The position numbers and the translations under genes are program-made. The notes under the pieces are model-generated. The model was not told the origin of the DNA. It made no database searches and saw only the letters and a list, made by a program, of their open reading frames with translations. Positions 43,526 to 56,253 of a stretch of DNA of 64,000 nucleotides are shown piece by piece. Positions within the stretch are counted from its first letter, which is position 1, and each line of letters opens with the position of its first letter. Source of the stretch: Bretschneidera sinensis (taxonomy: Eukaryota > Streptophyta > Magnoliopsida > Brassicales > Akaniaceae); NCBI GenBank assembly GCA_023935145.1, contig CM043705.1, positions 58,188,084 to 58,252,083 on the forward strand. The letters are read 5' to 3'.

Positions 43526-44825
43526 TTTAGGTTTTATGATTCTATAGACTGCATAAAAAGAAAGAAAGTGGAAGATTAAAATAAATTATAATAAACAGTC
43601 TGAGGATGACATGTGGACGCGCTAGAGCTAGAGTTGGAGTTGTTGATTTGAGAGGGCATGATAGGCCCCCAATATTTTTGACAAGTCGAGGTTGAGTCTG
43701 AATCTGTGGTTACTAGAAGGGAACATGTTGATAGTATGATTGATGTTAGTACTAAAATTGATATTAGTAAAGGTGTGAGATAATATGAAGTTGAAAGAGA
43801 TGAGCTAAAATAAACTCTTGTTCATGCTCTTAAGAAGTGAAGGTAACAGATGATAGAGTTGGTAGCCTATAGCATGGACTTGAGGAACAAGCTAGAGTAG
43901 TGCCTGAGATTGTTATAAATCCAGAAATGATAAGTGTTCAAAAGTGGAAAAGTGAGTTTAGGCATGAGATGCAGGGAGATTGTTAAGTTGAATGCTTTGT
44001 TGTCTAAAGGATCTATGAATCCTTTTAAGCCTAAGTTTTAGGAGAAACATGTAGAAAGATTATTTGGTATTTTACCAGTAACTGACAGGCAGGGGGTTGC
44101 CTTTGCTTTGTTTGAATTAGAAGAAGAAGCTTTAGAATAATGAGAGGATATTCTTCCTAAGGTAAGTGTAGATGTTGTTAGACTCTTAATCTGGAATAGG
44201 TTTAAGGAGGTTTTCTTTGATAAATCATTTCCTTAGACCTTTTGAGCCCAACAAGATAGAGTTTTACTTATTTAAGGCAAATGGGTTGACTGTGGCTCAG
44301 TATGATAGGAGATTTGTGGCTTTGTCGAGGTTTGAACCGAAAATGGTATATCTAGAGAAGAAGAAGTGTAAGAGGTTCATAGATGAACTATGTTTTAAGA
44401 TTTGATCAAAACCATCTTACATGAGGCATATAAATTATGTTATATTAGAAAATATAACACTCCAAATTAAGAAAGATGTGATGGAAACTAGAGGTAGGAA
44501 GAATTGGTAGAAGATGTCTAGATTTGAGGAACCTAGATGTGGCACCAGTAGGAGTGTGCAGGGTGGGAGACCACCCAGAGAAGGCATTCCTTATTGTAAG
44601 GAACTAAAGTACAGAGTCAGAGGCAAGTAGGATCTGTTACTTCTGTAGCTTAGAATACTATCGATGAGACCCTTAGATTTGGGAGACAGATTATGGGAAC
44701 TAAGAGTTATGGCAGAGGAAGTAAGTATGCTACCAAGGGGAAGTGGCAATCTGATGAATGATTAAAAGACATAAGTTTGTTATAGATGTAATCTGATAAG
44801 ATATTTATCCTATAATTGCTCTAAA
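43526..44825 (+). pseudogene. gag: element 5 gag
   Basis: The start is unclear. 44217-44405 encodes NHFLRPFEPNKIEFYLF, LTVAQYDRRFVALSRFEPK and KCKRFIDEL, the conserved C-terminal part of the retrotransposon capsid domain. A following stretch near 44770-44820 reads like a damaged zinc knuckle (CYRCN then C). The rest is interrupted by stops. Confidence 0.75.
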
Positions 44826-45035
44826 TTGAGGTATTTTGTGGATATATCAATGTTGTTTGATGTTGGTGCAACCCATTCTTTTGCATCAAGTATTCATATG
44901 AAGTCTGTTGAAGTATATATTAGTCCTTTGATGCAAAAATATTTTGTCAAAATTCTCACTAGAGATAGAGTAATAATCATAAATGTTTTCAAGTGTGATG
45001 TGATAGAGAATCTGAGGCTGATTTTTTATCTTTGA
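44826..45035 (+). pseudogene. pol (PR): element 5 protease
   Basis: LFDVGATHSFAS near 44859 is the chromovirus protease active site, with the middle residue of Asp-Ser/Thr-Gly changed to Val. The C-terminal half is broken from 45035 on. Confidence 0.75.
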
Positions 45036-46540
45036 ATATGGTTGATTGTTTTAGAAATAAGATAGTGTTCTAGATATGGACATGAGGAGTTTAATTTCAG
45101 AGAGAACATAAAAATACTCTCGAACTATCTCATTTTACTCTGACTATTAGGAGATGGTTGAAAAAAAGTTGTGAAGAGTATTTGGCATAAATAATGGATT
45201 CTAAAAAGGAAAATAGTAGTTAGAATAAATCTTAGTTGTGAAAGATTATTCTACTGTAATTTTTGATGAGTTAGCTATGTTGTTTCTAAGTAGGGAGATT
45301 AAATTCTCTATTGATGTGATACCAGGAGCATCACATATATTTAATATCACCCTACAGAATGACACCAGCTGAATTGAGAGAGTTGAACGTACCATTTTAA
45401 GAATTTTTGGATAAACAAATTTTCGGACCTAATGTATTTGGGGAGTCCCTGTGTTGTTCGTGAAGGAGGAAAATAGAACGATGAGATTGTGTATAGACTA
45501 CAAATAGTTGCATAAGAACAAATATCTTTTATCTAGGATAAATAAATTGTTTAAGCAGTTGCAAGGAGTGAGAGTATTTTCTAAGATAAACCTAAGATCA
45601 GGTTATCACCAGTTGGGGATAGAAAAGGGAGACATGCCTAAGATTGCTTTTAAGATACGTTATAGTCATAAGATTTTTGTGATGTCATTTAGATTGACTA
45701 ATGTTCTAGGAAACATTCATGGACTTGATGAATAAAGTGTTTAAACTATATCTTAACAAGTTTATGGTTGTATTTGACTTTCTGATATAATCTAAGCAGG
45801 AAGAACAACCTATAGAACATTAGACAGTGTGTTGGAGATTCTAAGGAGTGAGAAATTATATGCAAAGTTTTCTAAGTGTGAGTGTTGGCTGAATGAAATA
45901 ACTTTCTTGGAACATATAATATCGAGTAATGGCTTAACAATTGTTCCACAAAAGGTAGAGACAATGTTAAGATAGGAGAGACCAACTAATGTAACTGAGA
46001 TTAGAATCTTCTTGGAGTTGGTTGATTATTATAGAAGATTCTTTCAAAAATTATTTATTATTGAAATACTGTTGAATAGATTGACCAAGAAAGAGGTGAG
46101 ATTTGTATGGTGAGGGAAGTGTGAGAAAAATTTCTAATTACTAAATGAGAAATTGACTACAGCTCTAGTATTGGTGTTTCCTTATGGTGATGAATGATTT
46201 GTGGTTTATAGTAATGTGTCACATCAATGATTGAGATATGTGTAACATTGGAAAGCTGTGGCCCATATTTCTAGGCAATTGAAGATTCATGATAGAAATT
46301 AACCTACTCATATCTTAGAGTTGGCTGTTATAGTGTTTACTTTAAAGATTGGAGACATCATCTGTATGGAGCCACTTGTGAGATATTCATGGGTTATAAG
46401 AGTTTGACATATTTACCTGCCCAAAGAGAGTTGAATTTGAAGCAAAGATAGTAGATGGAGTTGATTAGTAATGATGATTGTACAAGTCACTATCATCTAG
46501 AAAATGAGAAGGTGATAACTGATGCATTGAGTAGAAAGTC
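45036..46540 (+). pseudogene. pol (RT-RH): element 5 reverse transcriptase and RNase H
   Basis: 45350-45500 has fragments of the RT fingers (RMTPAELRE-like and RLCIDYK). 45508-45735 reads [18 protein letters not shown] and [15 protein letters not shown], the gypsy palm. The catalytic YxDD area near 45760 is mutated. Thumb and RNase H follow in broken frames (for example SISRQLKIHDRN at about 46270 and the LENEKVITDALSRK end at 46497-46540). All enzymatic function is lost. Confidence 0.8.
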
Positions 46541-47690
46541 TATAAGAAGGTTAACTGCTATTGGGAGTTCTGATGAGAAATTGATGATAGATTTAAAAGA
46601 AATCAGAATGAAGTTGAATATCAGTGATAGAAGATCATGGTTAACGAATATGGTTGTACAGTTGTGCAGTAAAATTTTTAGAGATGCAAGGTTAAGATGA
46701 AGAGATAGAAAATATTAAGCATTGAGTGCTTACTAGAAAGCATTTTGAGTTCAAAAATTTGAAATGAGAGTATTTTTGAAAATTATGTTCCCAATAATGC
46801 GAAGTTAAGAGAGGAGTTAATGAGAGAGACACATGATGATGTAAATTCGATGCAACCAAGTAACAATAAGATATATAAATGATAGAAACGAAATTTCTGG
46901 TGGTCAGGATTGAAGAAGGATGTAGCTGAGATTGTGAGGTTGTATGGAGCACCATTAAGTATAATGTCAAAAAGGGATGCCAGATTTACATCTTGGTTTT
47001 GGAGAGGCTTTCAGAAAGCCACGGGTACATGGTTGCAATTTTATAAAAAATTTCATGCTCAAACAGAAAGGATTATTAGAGTACTAGAAGATATGTTAAG
47101 GGCAAATGTGATGAGTTTCTTAGTAAGTTGGGATGCTTACATGCCTTCGATTAAAGCTGCTTATAATAATCAGTATCAAACTAGTATTGGGATGGCACCG
47201 ATTGAGACATTGTATGGTAGGAGGTGTATAACTCCTATATGTTGGGAAAAAATGGGAGAGAGAAATATATCTGATCCACCATTATTGAGTTATCAATCGA
47301 GATGATCAGATTGATTAGAGAGAACCGAAAAGCAGCACATAGTAAACCGAATAACTATGCTGATACTAAGAGAAGACCTCTTGAGTTTCAAGTAGGTGAT
47401 TGGGTGTATTGAAAAATATCTCAATAAAAAGGTATATTGAAATTTAAACAGGAAAGGAAAGTTGAATCCGAGGTATGTGAGACCCTATGAGGTTGTTGAG
47501 AAAGTTCGGGCTTATATTCAAGTATAAGTGAGAATTTTAGAAAAAAAGAACAAATCTTGTATAATAAAAATAATTTTATTAGTTTAAGTTTCGCGGTGGA
47601 ATAAGGATGTTGAAGAAATTACGTAAAAGCATGAGACAATTATGAAGAAATATTGTTCACATTTGTTTCTTGAGTTAGGTAAGGAAATTT
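46541..47690 (+). pseudogene. pol (INT): element 5 integrase with internal deletion, plus chromodomain remnant
   Basis: 46900-47305 is one open frame: FWWSGLKKDVAE is followed at once by IVRLYGAPLSI. In intact chromovirus integrases these blocks are separated by the CxxC half of the zinc domain and the first catalytic Asp, roughly 75 residues. The second catalytic Asp is also lost (SKRDARF for SDRD). The Glu region (AQTERIIRVLEDML) remains. 47590-47690 resembles the end of a chromodomain (EEIT then KHETIMKKYCSHLF). Confidence 0.82.
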
Positions 47691-47708
47691 CGAGGACGAA
47701 ATTTTTGT

Positions 47709-47721
47709 AAGGTGGGTAGAA
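47709..47721 (+). other. polypurine tract of element 5
   Basis: AAGGTGGGTAGAA lies one base before the 3' LTR and follows the chromovirus-typical 'cgaggacgaaatttttg'. Confidence 0.8.
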
Positions 47722-47722
47722 T

Positions 47723-49881
47723 TGTAATACTCGTGATCGTAAAGTAAGGGTAAATAAGTAATTTAATAAATATGATATGAAATTAAATTAATATATTTAC
47801 GCGAAGGATTTAGTATTGAATAAAAAAAAATCTAAACGCGTAGGGGCATAGTTACAAAGAAAAAAATGATAAAAAAAATCGTAAACAGTAAAGGTAAAAG
47901 AAAAAGAAAAAGAAAAAAAAAGTTTTTGTAAAAAAAAAAAAAGGGTTTCCAAAACGTGGCAGCAGGTGGAGTATAGGAGGGTGCATGTTTTGCACGTTGC
48001 AGACGCGTGGAGTTGTGGGAGAATTAGGCTGCTGACTTTGCAAATTTCAATTTTAAGCTGCCGAGATTTTTGGAGCAGCAACCTTATATATGTATATATT
48101 TATTTACACTAATTTCGTTTAAGTTTCTTTCAAAATTACTCTATTTCTTTAAACACTTGAGGACCCAAAGAAATGTCGAAAGGGTAAAATTTTGAAGGGG
48201 TTTACTGCGAAATTTCATAGAGAATCACGAGAAGCTATCAGAAAAATATAAGGTAATAATGTAGTGTTTATTTTTGAATTTTTAGCATACATAAAATTCC
48301 CCAAATTCAAAAGTGAAAATTTTCAAAGGGTGTGGTTTATAACGAATTGAAAAATAAATTATAAATTTAATATAAAATATGATGTCAGGTGTTGACGATC
48401 TACAATTGGGAGAATTTCTGAGAGGAACAGGAAAGGTAAAGAAGTGATTCACGGGTAGCTTTAAGTACTACGTGGTGAGTTGGATTTACTTTAAGTAATC
48501 TAAATAAAAATGAAAAATCTAGGGATCATATTAAAATAAATTATTAGCTTATGTTTTGGTGATAGATAAAGATATGATTGATAGATATGATATGAATATT
48601 GGACATGTAGAATAATGTTATGAGAAAAGAGATATTTTGGAATAATAAGTTGATTTAATAATAAAAGTGATAAGTGAAATTCTTGATGAGCTATGGTTGA
48701 TGTTTTGATACGAATTTTGAGGAGATGAATTTTAGTGGATCTTAACTAATTTTGATGGATGATTTGATGTGATTTGGGATGAAATTTAGTGGATCTTGAC
48801 CAGCTTTAATGGATGATTTGATGTGATTTGAGATGAGAGGAATTTAGAAGAATTTTTGTTATATAAATTTGAGAATAATCAAGATAACCAATTTAAGTGT
48901 TTTGAATTTATGTTGTTTTTATATTACTGCTAATATGCATATTTCATATTATTGTTCATGCATATGCATTAAATAAGATAACCGAAAGAACCGTGAAGGG
49001 GCCAGTCTAATGGAATAACCGTGACAGCCGGTATATGCTGGAAATAAATTTTGTGATAACCAAGATAAGCTGTAAAGAACCGGGAAGGGGTCATTCTAAG
49101 ATAATAACAACCTGCCGATGGGTGGGAAAACATTCTCATCATAATCATTCATTCATGACATTTGATTTAATTATTGCTTGCATTATTGAAATGCTGATGT
49201 GTGGTGTGTTATCATGAAATTGTTTATAAATGAATTGGTCTCACAGAGAGAGACAGTTATGGTGAGAAAGAAACAGAGAATGATAAGAACCATATAAATT
49301 GTGGACTTTATGATGTGAACCTCATTACGAGGTAATTATGAGATAATTTATGGTCTTAAGGTGAACCAATGAATGAGAAGAATAGATTGATAGAGAATGA
49401 ATCTTATGACATGTGTAGTGATAGTAGAAAGTTATCATCAAGTTATGTAAAATATAAATGATTAAATATAAAAAGGCTATTATGCAAACTGAATACTTTT
49501 AGTAAATTTAATTCACTGAGCTTGTGAAGCTCACCCCTCATTGTGTAATGATTTCAGGTAGCAGGCAGGACAAAATAGTTTGGTGAGTTGAGGTTCAGAC
49601 AAAATCATTTTTTGTAAGCCATATACGTGTCAACATCCTCAAACTAATGAGAAAAAATAAAATAAAAATTTATTTGTAAATATTCATGCATTTTACGTTG
49701 TATATTATGTTTAAGTTAATATCAGATTGATGTATCTCCCCTGTCGATGGTTGAAGATTTATGTAAAATTTTCTATTGGTGTTATTTATATTTTTTATTG
49801 TTGCATATATGTGTCGTGCTAGGATTTTCAAAATGTGATGGCACTGTCTCGGGGGTGGCCAACCCGGGATGTGTCGTTATA
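47723..49881 (+). repeat. 3' LTR of element 5 (2159 bp)
   Basis: It starts TGTAATACTCGTGATCGTAA and ends TGTCGTTATA (terminal CA changed to TA). It carries the short 'gacagccggtatatgctgg' repeat zone at about 48980-49090. Confidence 0.92.
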
Positions 49882-49886
49882 GTTAC

Positions 49887-50411
49887 TTTCGATTATGTTC
49901 TCAAAAGGACAAGCAGATGTTTTTTACTTTTGCATGTTTCCGATGCAATGAAATAATTAGCCTTATGGGGCATGTCTTGGAAAGCAATAAGTCTGAAACA
50001 GAGAGACATGAGTGCAGAAGAAAGACTGTTTTGTTTACATCCACCACATGTATTCACAGGTCGATCAATTATATCACTTTGTTGAAGCTTGGACATAATT
50101 ATGGATACATGGTGAGGAAAGTAAAGTCTAGCATAGCCTTTTAGGGATTATGTATGCTAAGATTGGTGTAATAAAATATGTCTGGGGCACAACGAGACAT
50201 TTTTCAAATATATTTTATTTTTGTTTATTTGGGGTTGAAGCTGCTATGTATCCCTAACAGGTGCATAGTATTGAGCTCCTAAGTGCAAGTGTACTCGTAG
50301 GTCGCACGACCCATTTGCCAGTATGAAGTTCTCCAAAGGAAATTTGATGTTGAGGTTCTCTCTATCTCTATCTATTGGGCAATGTCGAGCCCATCACGTG
50401 TGAGTGGGAGA
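49887..50411 (+). other. 3' region and PPT of element 4
   Basis: Non-coding continuation of element 4 after element 5. It ends 'gtgtgagtgggaga', a purine-rich tract immediately before the 3' LTR start at 50412. The open frame at 49747-50144 is partly LTR sequence and is not called. Confidence 0.6.
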
Positions 50412-50568
50412 TGTAAGAAATATGGGCCGGGTTGGGCACCTATGATGGCCGACCCGATCCACCCAATTAACTACAAACCAAAAGGCATGAAGAAACCTTG
50501 CAACTCTTAGTTGAATGGATGCAACTTTTTGTTAAAGTCAACTGCCCATAACCGCCTTTCTCCTGGCA

Positions 50569-50622
<54 letters not shown>

Positions 50623-50866
50623 CTGGGATAAAATGGTTGTTGAAAAATCTATTTTAGAGAGAGAAAGAGACTTAAGAGAGATAACTTCCTTTAAGGAGAC
50701 AAAAAGGTTCTTGAGTTGTGACAAGAATGTGATTTTCTTCATTATGATTTCAAGTTCGACCTCCAGCGAGATTGAAGCATAAAGAACTGGAAAGGAGTCC
50801 AAATACTAGAAGGTTTTGGGTCGAATTGATAAGTACCCGATATTCCACTACGAAACTGTTTTTACA
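50412..50866 (+). repeat. 3' LTR of element 4 (455 bp)
   Basis: It starts TGTAAGAAATATGGGCCGGG and ends CTGTTTTTACA. It matches both halves of the split 5' LTR and contains an (AT)25 expansion at 50570-50620. It serves as an in-window empty site for the solo LTR in the 5' copy. Confidence 0.92.
50570..50620. repeat. (AT)n microsatellite in element 4 3' LTR
   Basis: About 25 AT units, absent from the 5' LTR at the same point. Confidence 0.95.
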
Positions 50867-51457
50867 GTGATTAAGTCCTTAACGGCCTCCAACCCATTGA
50901 GTGGTATTGGATTGAGCTGTTATAGTCGAATTCAGTGTGGACAAAAAAGTTAAATTTATATAAAAAAATAAAATCTTTGGTTATAAAATAATAAAAAAAT
51001 CATCAATAAAGGAAATGAAATAAATTTTCAATCACTTTCGACATTAGGAATAAAATTGAATAAAAATTATTTTATTTTAATTTTTTACTTTTTAATTCGA
51101 TATACTAAATGAAAACTTAATTAGTTGCATGAAAAGGTTGACATAATGAATAACTTACATGAAACTTTTCACCATCAATAGATCCCTTCACTTTCTCACA
51201 ATTTTCATCCAGGGTTTGGTTTCTATCATTTACCCAATTTCCAAAGGATAATTTATTTTCTTTTAGTGAGAAAATGATACATCATCATTTGAAAAACTAA
51301 ATGTTGGGATTTAGTCATATGTTCTAAACATTTTTTTTAAAAAAAAAACTCCATATCAAAAGATGTTTATTTTTCTTCTATTAACAAAAGGACACGTCAT
51401 CAATAAAAATACCAAAGACTAAAATTTATCCACATATGATAATAAAGTGTAATTATC
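50867..51457. repeat. duplicated non-coding segment, copy A, right part
   Basis: It continues copy A beyond element 4 and matches 55670-56253, including 'taagtccttaRcggcctcca', 'tgagctgttaYrgt' and the end 'tttatccacatatgataata'. Similarity stops after 'aaagtgtaattatca' in both copies. Confidence 0.85.
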
Positions 51458-52032
51458 ATGAAATTGTGATTTCAAAATAATTAATAGTGTTATTAATTAT
51501 ATTTTAAAGTTATTATTATTGTTGTTGGGCAAAATTAATGTAATGAAAGTAATAATGGAATAATAACTACATTAGAAAAATGTAATATTAATTATGTAAG
51601 ACAAGTGATGTTATCCTTATTCCATTATATGTAAGCTAAACTCAATCCAAAATGCAATTGATAATATAATTTTTGTCATGTAATCGACACCCCCACTTAC
51701 CATGATTAGAGAAATAACAATAGAATGTAGTTCATTCTATTATTGATTATATTACATTTCAATCTGTGTTGCAAAACATAGTATAAGTATAAATGATGGT
51801 ACAAATAAAAGAGAGAATAATGGGCTTTGTATAAAGGTAAGTGTGGGTAAAACATTAAAGAAAAAAATTCAAGTCGCAATATTAAGATCTAAAATTCTAA
51901 TATTATATTAAAGAGATCATTGATTTATCAACTATAAGAATTATACCAACAAATCTTTTATACTCTGAATTTTTTTAAAAGGAAATAATAGGCATAATTC
52001 TACCATTAGAGCCTCTAATTTTAAATTTGATG
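51458..52032. other. AT-rich intergenic DNA
   Basis: I see no gene or recognised repeat. It ends in tgatg, the candidate target copy of the next feature. Confidence 0.5.
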
Positions 52033-52807
52033 TGTTAGGAAATATGGTGATTGAAAAATCAGATTAGCACAAAAAATGAGCAATTAAAAATTAAGAGAGA
52101 GATAAAGAGGGACACAAAGATTTAGAGTGGTTAAGCAATAAGCCTACGTTCACTTGTTCAATATGCCTTTCTTCCAGTCTATTGAATTCAACTAATCTCA
52201 ACGATTACACTGACTTAGATTTATGGGTACCAAGTAAACCTTTATACCTTGCTATGCTTTACGAGTAGCAAGCTAACCTTAACCTCTAGTTTGCTTTCCG
52301 AGCAGCAAATAACTTTGTAAAAGATATCTCTTAAACTCTCAGCTTTTACACTCTTACATATTAAAAAAACTATAAAGTAGTAAACAACTAAATCTTAAGT
52401 TGTGCGTAAAACTAAGACTGATTCTTCTTTTCTTGCTCTTATGCTGAACTCCCTTTAACGACCGCTGATTTGTAGCTTCGGCAAAACTTTCACAAAAGAC
52501 AAACTTATGAAACTTTCCTTTTTAGACTTATATTTCCTTAAATGTAGATCCTCTGATCTCTAACGGACACTTCTCGTTGACTCCCCAATCGACTAATCTT
52601 TTTCTAAATAGATCGAACCTTTCGACAAATCCTTAAAAATACTTAAACCATTGTCAGTGACTGTGCGACTACCTAGGGACTAGTCGGCTCCTTGTGCGAT
52701 TGGACTCTTTCCCCAGTTAGCTCCTTGTGCCACTGAACTCTCTTCCGATCGGCTCCTTATGCAACTGTTTCTTTCCTATGGTATGCAAGTGTGTCCATGT
52801 CAGCATA
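52033..52807 (+). repeat. candidate solo LTR (775 bp)
   Basis: It starts TGTTAGGAAATATGG and ends 'catgtcagcata'; tgatg occurs on both sides (52028-52032 and 52808-52812). Inside, 'gatttagagtggttaagcaa' followed by 'gcctacgttcac' resembles a phrase common in plant copia LTRs. The terminal TA would be a decayed CA. The boundaries rest on this one 5-bp match and need a second copy to confirm. Confidence 0.45.
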
Positions 52808-54946
52808 TGATGTTTACTTTTACTTTTGTTTCATCTTTGCCATGTCACATGTTCTTAAATGCTTCACGTTAATCGATCCAAAAAAATATTAACGGTGGAC
52901 TCCACCAATGCCAAACCTGGTTTATTTGGCTCTTTCTTTGTTTTTTTTAAAAAATATTTTAAGTAAGCAATTAATTTATTTTTGCACACTAAACAAATCT
53001 GTCAATCATTTAACACAAATATATCTAGATTAAAATTAATCTTTAAGATTATATAAAATATCTTAACATGATGTTTTTAAAGATATTATTGAACTAACAA
53101 CCCTTTCATATAATGATAATATAGGATAAAATTTGACGACCATCCAGATTCGTCTCAATAAATGACCGTCCGTCATCATGGATATTTCAAAATTACCTCG
53201 ATAAATAATAATGATAACTGAAATGGATGATTCCCTTTAACCATAGCCGGTGATATAAGCAACTTGATGAAAAAACAAAACCTTTGTTTTTTTTTTGGGT
53301 CTCTGCACGAGTATTGATGTTTCTTGCCTATTTGCATCGTGGATAGCTCAATAACTTATATCACTTGCGACTGAATCAGAAAAGTACTATAATGCGTGTT
53401 ATGCGTTGCAGCTTTGTGTTGGACCTTTAAATTCATATCAGACATCTCCATGGAGATGGGAAATATATCGATTGATTGGGTTTTGAGGTCTACAAGTTTT
53501 CAAAGTATCGCTATTAATTTTAAAATTAAAATTAAAACTATAAGAATCACAATCAAAATTTATCCCAGTACAATATCCAAGGATTTTCTATTTTTCACCA
53601 AATTCACAATCCCTATTTGAAATTTTAATTGTTTTTTTTTTTCAAAAGTCACGACAAAGGTAACCAAACTATTGATTATATGCTATCGGAAACAATTAGC
53701 ATAATATTATTCGAGGCATATAGAGCTCATTTGATATAAGTTTTTATTATTTTGTCGATATTTAAAATGATTTTAAAACAGTTTTAAGAAAAACTATGTG
53801 GTTTTTGATAAAATATTTGTTAAAAGTGTTACCAAATTAATCGATGTGTTTGGTAAATAAATTGTAAATTTGTTTTTATATGTTGCAATTATGAAGAAAA
53901 AAAATGCATGAGTGCTATTTGAAGTTCTCTTTTTTCTCCATCAATTTGATTTTATTTTTTTATATAATATAAATACTGTTTTCAGCTTTTGATTCATAAA
54001 AAAATTACTGATAAAAAATAAGTGACATAACTTTTACTTTTTGATAACATAAACCATTTGAAAAACTCAATCAAAACCAAAGTCGTCTTTATCCATTTTC
54101 TAAGTGTCTAAATTACCCACTCAAACTCCTATAAAATAAGCTTTCAATATTCTTTTAACAATGAATCAACAAGGATTAGTTTATTAGTTAGCATCGCAAA
54201 TTAAAAGTATTGCCTTGAAGTCTTGAGATCATATTTCCAAACAAGCAAGTCTCTCGTTCAACACTTGACATTTGATGTAAATAAGGATGGTATCCTCAGG
54301 CATAATCTTTTTGCTTTATCTTAATGTTTTGAGTACATAAATAAACTATTTCTTTTGATGAAAATAAAATTCTTAAAACCTATTTGGTTTGCCTATATAA
54401 AAAATGAAATAGAATTAATACTTAAAACATAAAGCTTGAGTGGATTGAAAGAAAGAAATATTTGTATTTTTATCGGTAGAATATATTGTATTATGTCTAA
54501 TAAAAAATATCAAATTTAATATGAAAATCATATTCCTTTTGTTATTAATATATTTTACCAACAAAATAAAAAAAAATTTATAATTAAAAATTATGTTTGA
54601 GAGTTTTTTTTTATACGGAGGGGAAAGATTTTGGGGGTTTCTTATAACTTCTTAAAACCGGTCATTTTTTTAATATCCCAAATGGAAGGTTTGTAAGATT
54701 TTCATAGAAATTAATATATTTACACTCTTTTAATTTCCTTTACTTTATAAAACTCCCAAACTTGAGAAAATTTTCAACTCGTCATTTACTCTTTTTTCTT
54801 TACTTTTCATTTCATTTAAAACCTATTCATTTTTCTCTCAAGCTCCCAAACACACGGTAAGACTTAATTAATCTATGCATGTTTACTTAAAACACATAAA
54901 AAAAAACTTGCAAAATTATATGTACTAATAATAATAATAAAATTAA
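52808..54946. other. AT-rich intergenic DNA
   Basis: No gene is supported. The frame at 53396-53620 has no recognisable motif. A weak inverted similarity exists between about 53730 ('gctcatttgatataag') and 54050 ('aaaccatttgaaaaact'). A TAA-rich stretch precedes the MITE-like repeat. Confidence 0.5.
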
Positions 54947-55207
54947 GAGTGTGCTTAGTTGTGAAAAATGTGAAATATTTTTCATTTCTATTTTTCTTCA
55001 TAATTTGCATATTCTTAACATAGTTTGGAAAACAATACTTCAATTTCCATCATAATATTCGAAAAGATGAGAAAAAATTTAGAATTTGTTTGTCAACTTT
55101 CCAATATTATTTGAAAGAAAAAAATATTATTTTCAAAATCATATTAAAAATGTTCAAATTGTTGAAGAAAATATAAAAAAAAAATATTTTTCATAATTAA
55201 ACGGACT
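54947..55207. repeat. MITE-like inverted repeat (~261 bp)
   Basis: The left arm GAGTGTGCTTAGTTGTGAAA and the reverse complement of the right arm (AGTCCGTTTAATTATGAAAA) are similar, with further pairing through 'tttttcttcataatttgc' and 'attttcttcaacaatttg'. TAA flanks both ends. The right arm is also present in copy A (33799-33918). A TAA target fits PIF/Harbinger-type MITEs, but the arms are diverged. Confidence 0.5.
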
Positions 55208-56253
55208 TAAGATATGTTTGAATGAAAGAAGAGTAAAAAAAAGTACATAAATTGGGGTGAGTGTACCATTCTCTTTAATTGGTAATTCTTTTTAAAAATT
55301 AAAAAGAAGGATTTGAAGGGACACAACCTTCAAATCCCCTCCTAACTATTATTTTATCGATTCCTTTAAATTGGAGTAATACAAATGGAATCGATACCAT
55401 CCGAACAAGAACAAGCAGAGGTACACAAACTTTCACTTCCTGACATCTCTTTAACTTTTATAAAACATCCAAAATAAGGGAAATGAATAATCACCCAAAT
55501 CCAATCTTTTATCTCGTCTGCTTTTCACTAGTATCCTCTTATTTCCTCTCTTTTTAAACATCCAAACATAATGTAAGGGTTTTACAATTTTATATGAGAT
55601 TCTACATTGAGTAGAGCCTTATCAAATATCCATGGTATTAGGTGGTGGCATCCATCGGGGATGGTTTGTTAAGTCCTTAGCGGCCTCCAGCCCATTGAAC
55701 GCTACTGGACTGAGCTGTTACGGTTGAACAAAAAAAAAGTTCATTTATAAAAAATAAAAAAATAAAAAAAAAACTTTGAGCATAGAATAAAAAGATTATA
55801 AATAAAGAAAATAAAATCATTTTTGTGTTATTTTTGATATATTAAATAAAAAAACATGAAAAAAATCATTTTTGTGAAATTGAATAAAAAACATTTTATT
55901 TTTATTTAGATATATTAAATAAAAACAATTAATTGCATTAACAAATTGACATGATTATGAGTGAGTGGGATGTACAACTGACCAACAATAGATCCCATCA
56001 CGTTCTCACTGTTTTAATCAGGGTTTAGCGTTTATATTTTACCTCATCTTTAAATGACATATTTTTTTAAGTGAAAAAATGATATATCATTATTTGAAAA
56101 AAAATTAAGATTTAATCACACGTTTTAAACCATTTTTGAAAAACTTCATATTACAAGACATTATTTTTTTTTAATAACAAAATAACACATTATCAATTAA
56201 AATACCAAAGACTAAAATTTATCCACATATGATAATAAAGTGTAATTATCAAA
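55120..56253. repeat. duplicated non-coding segment, copy B (uninterrupted)
   Basis: It is homologous to copy A in two parts and in the same orientation. At about 55664-55672 it reads 'gatggtttgttaagtcc' where copy A has element 4 between 'gatggtaat' and 'gtgattaagtcc'. Divergence between copies is substantial, so the duplication is old. No coding capacity is visible. Confidence 0.85.

Larger units (their letters stand above)
41353..49881 (+). mobile_element. Element 5: chromodomain-type Ty3/gypsy (Tekay/Del-like), degenerate
   Basis: An 8.5-kb element with 2.16-kb LTRs (41353-43509 and 47723-49881), an iMet-type primer site, gag, PR, RT, RNase H, an internally deleted integrase and a chromodomain-like end. 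Target copies gttac (41348-41352 and 49882-49886) match perfectly. The phrase 'tttcgaggacgaaatttttg' before the PPT is typical of chromoviruses. Long LTRs and pol similarity favour Tekay/Del; the exact lineage is inferred. Confidence 0.9.
34351..50866 (+). mobile_element. Element 4: Ty1/copia retrotransposon carrying a solo LTR and a full chromovirus
   Basis: LTRs at 34351-36884 (expanded by a nested solo LTR) and 50412-50866, an intact iMet-type primer site, degenerate gag, RT and RNase H, and a PPT. Target copies are gtaat (34346-34350) and gtgat (50867-50871), one transition apart. The paralogous segment B at 55660 shows the same locus without it. Element 5 sits between the RNase H remnant and the 3' UTR. 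Coding regions are riddled with stops. Confidence 0.88.

Noticed and set aside
50570..50620. (AT)25 tract as a functional replication or matrix-attachment element
   Set aside because: It is absent from the paired LTR, so it is a recent microsatellite expansion.
53700..54070. A possible second MITE with weak inverted ends
   Set aside because: Arms pair poorly and no target duplication is visible.
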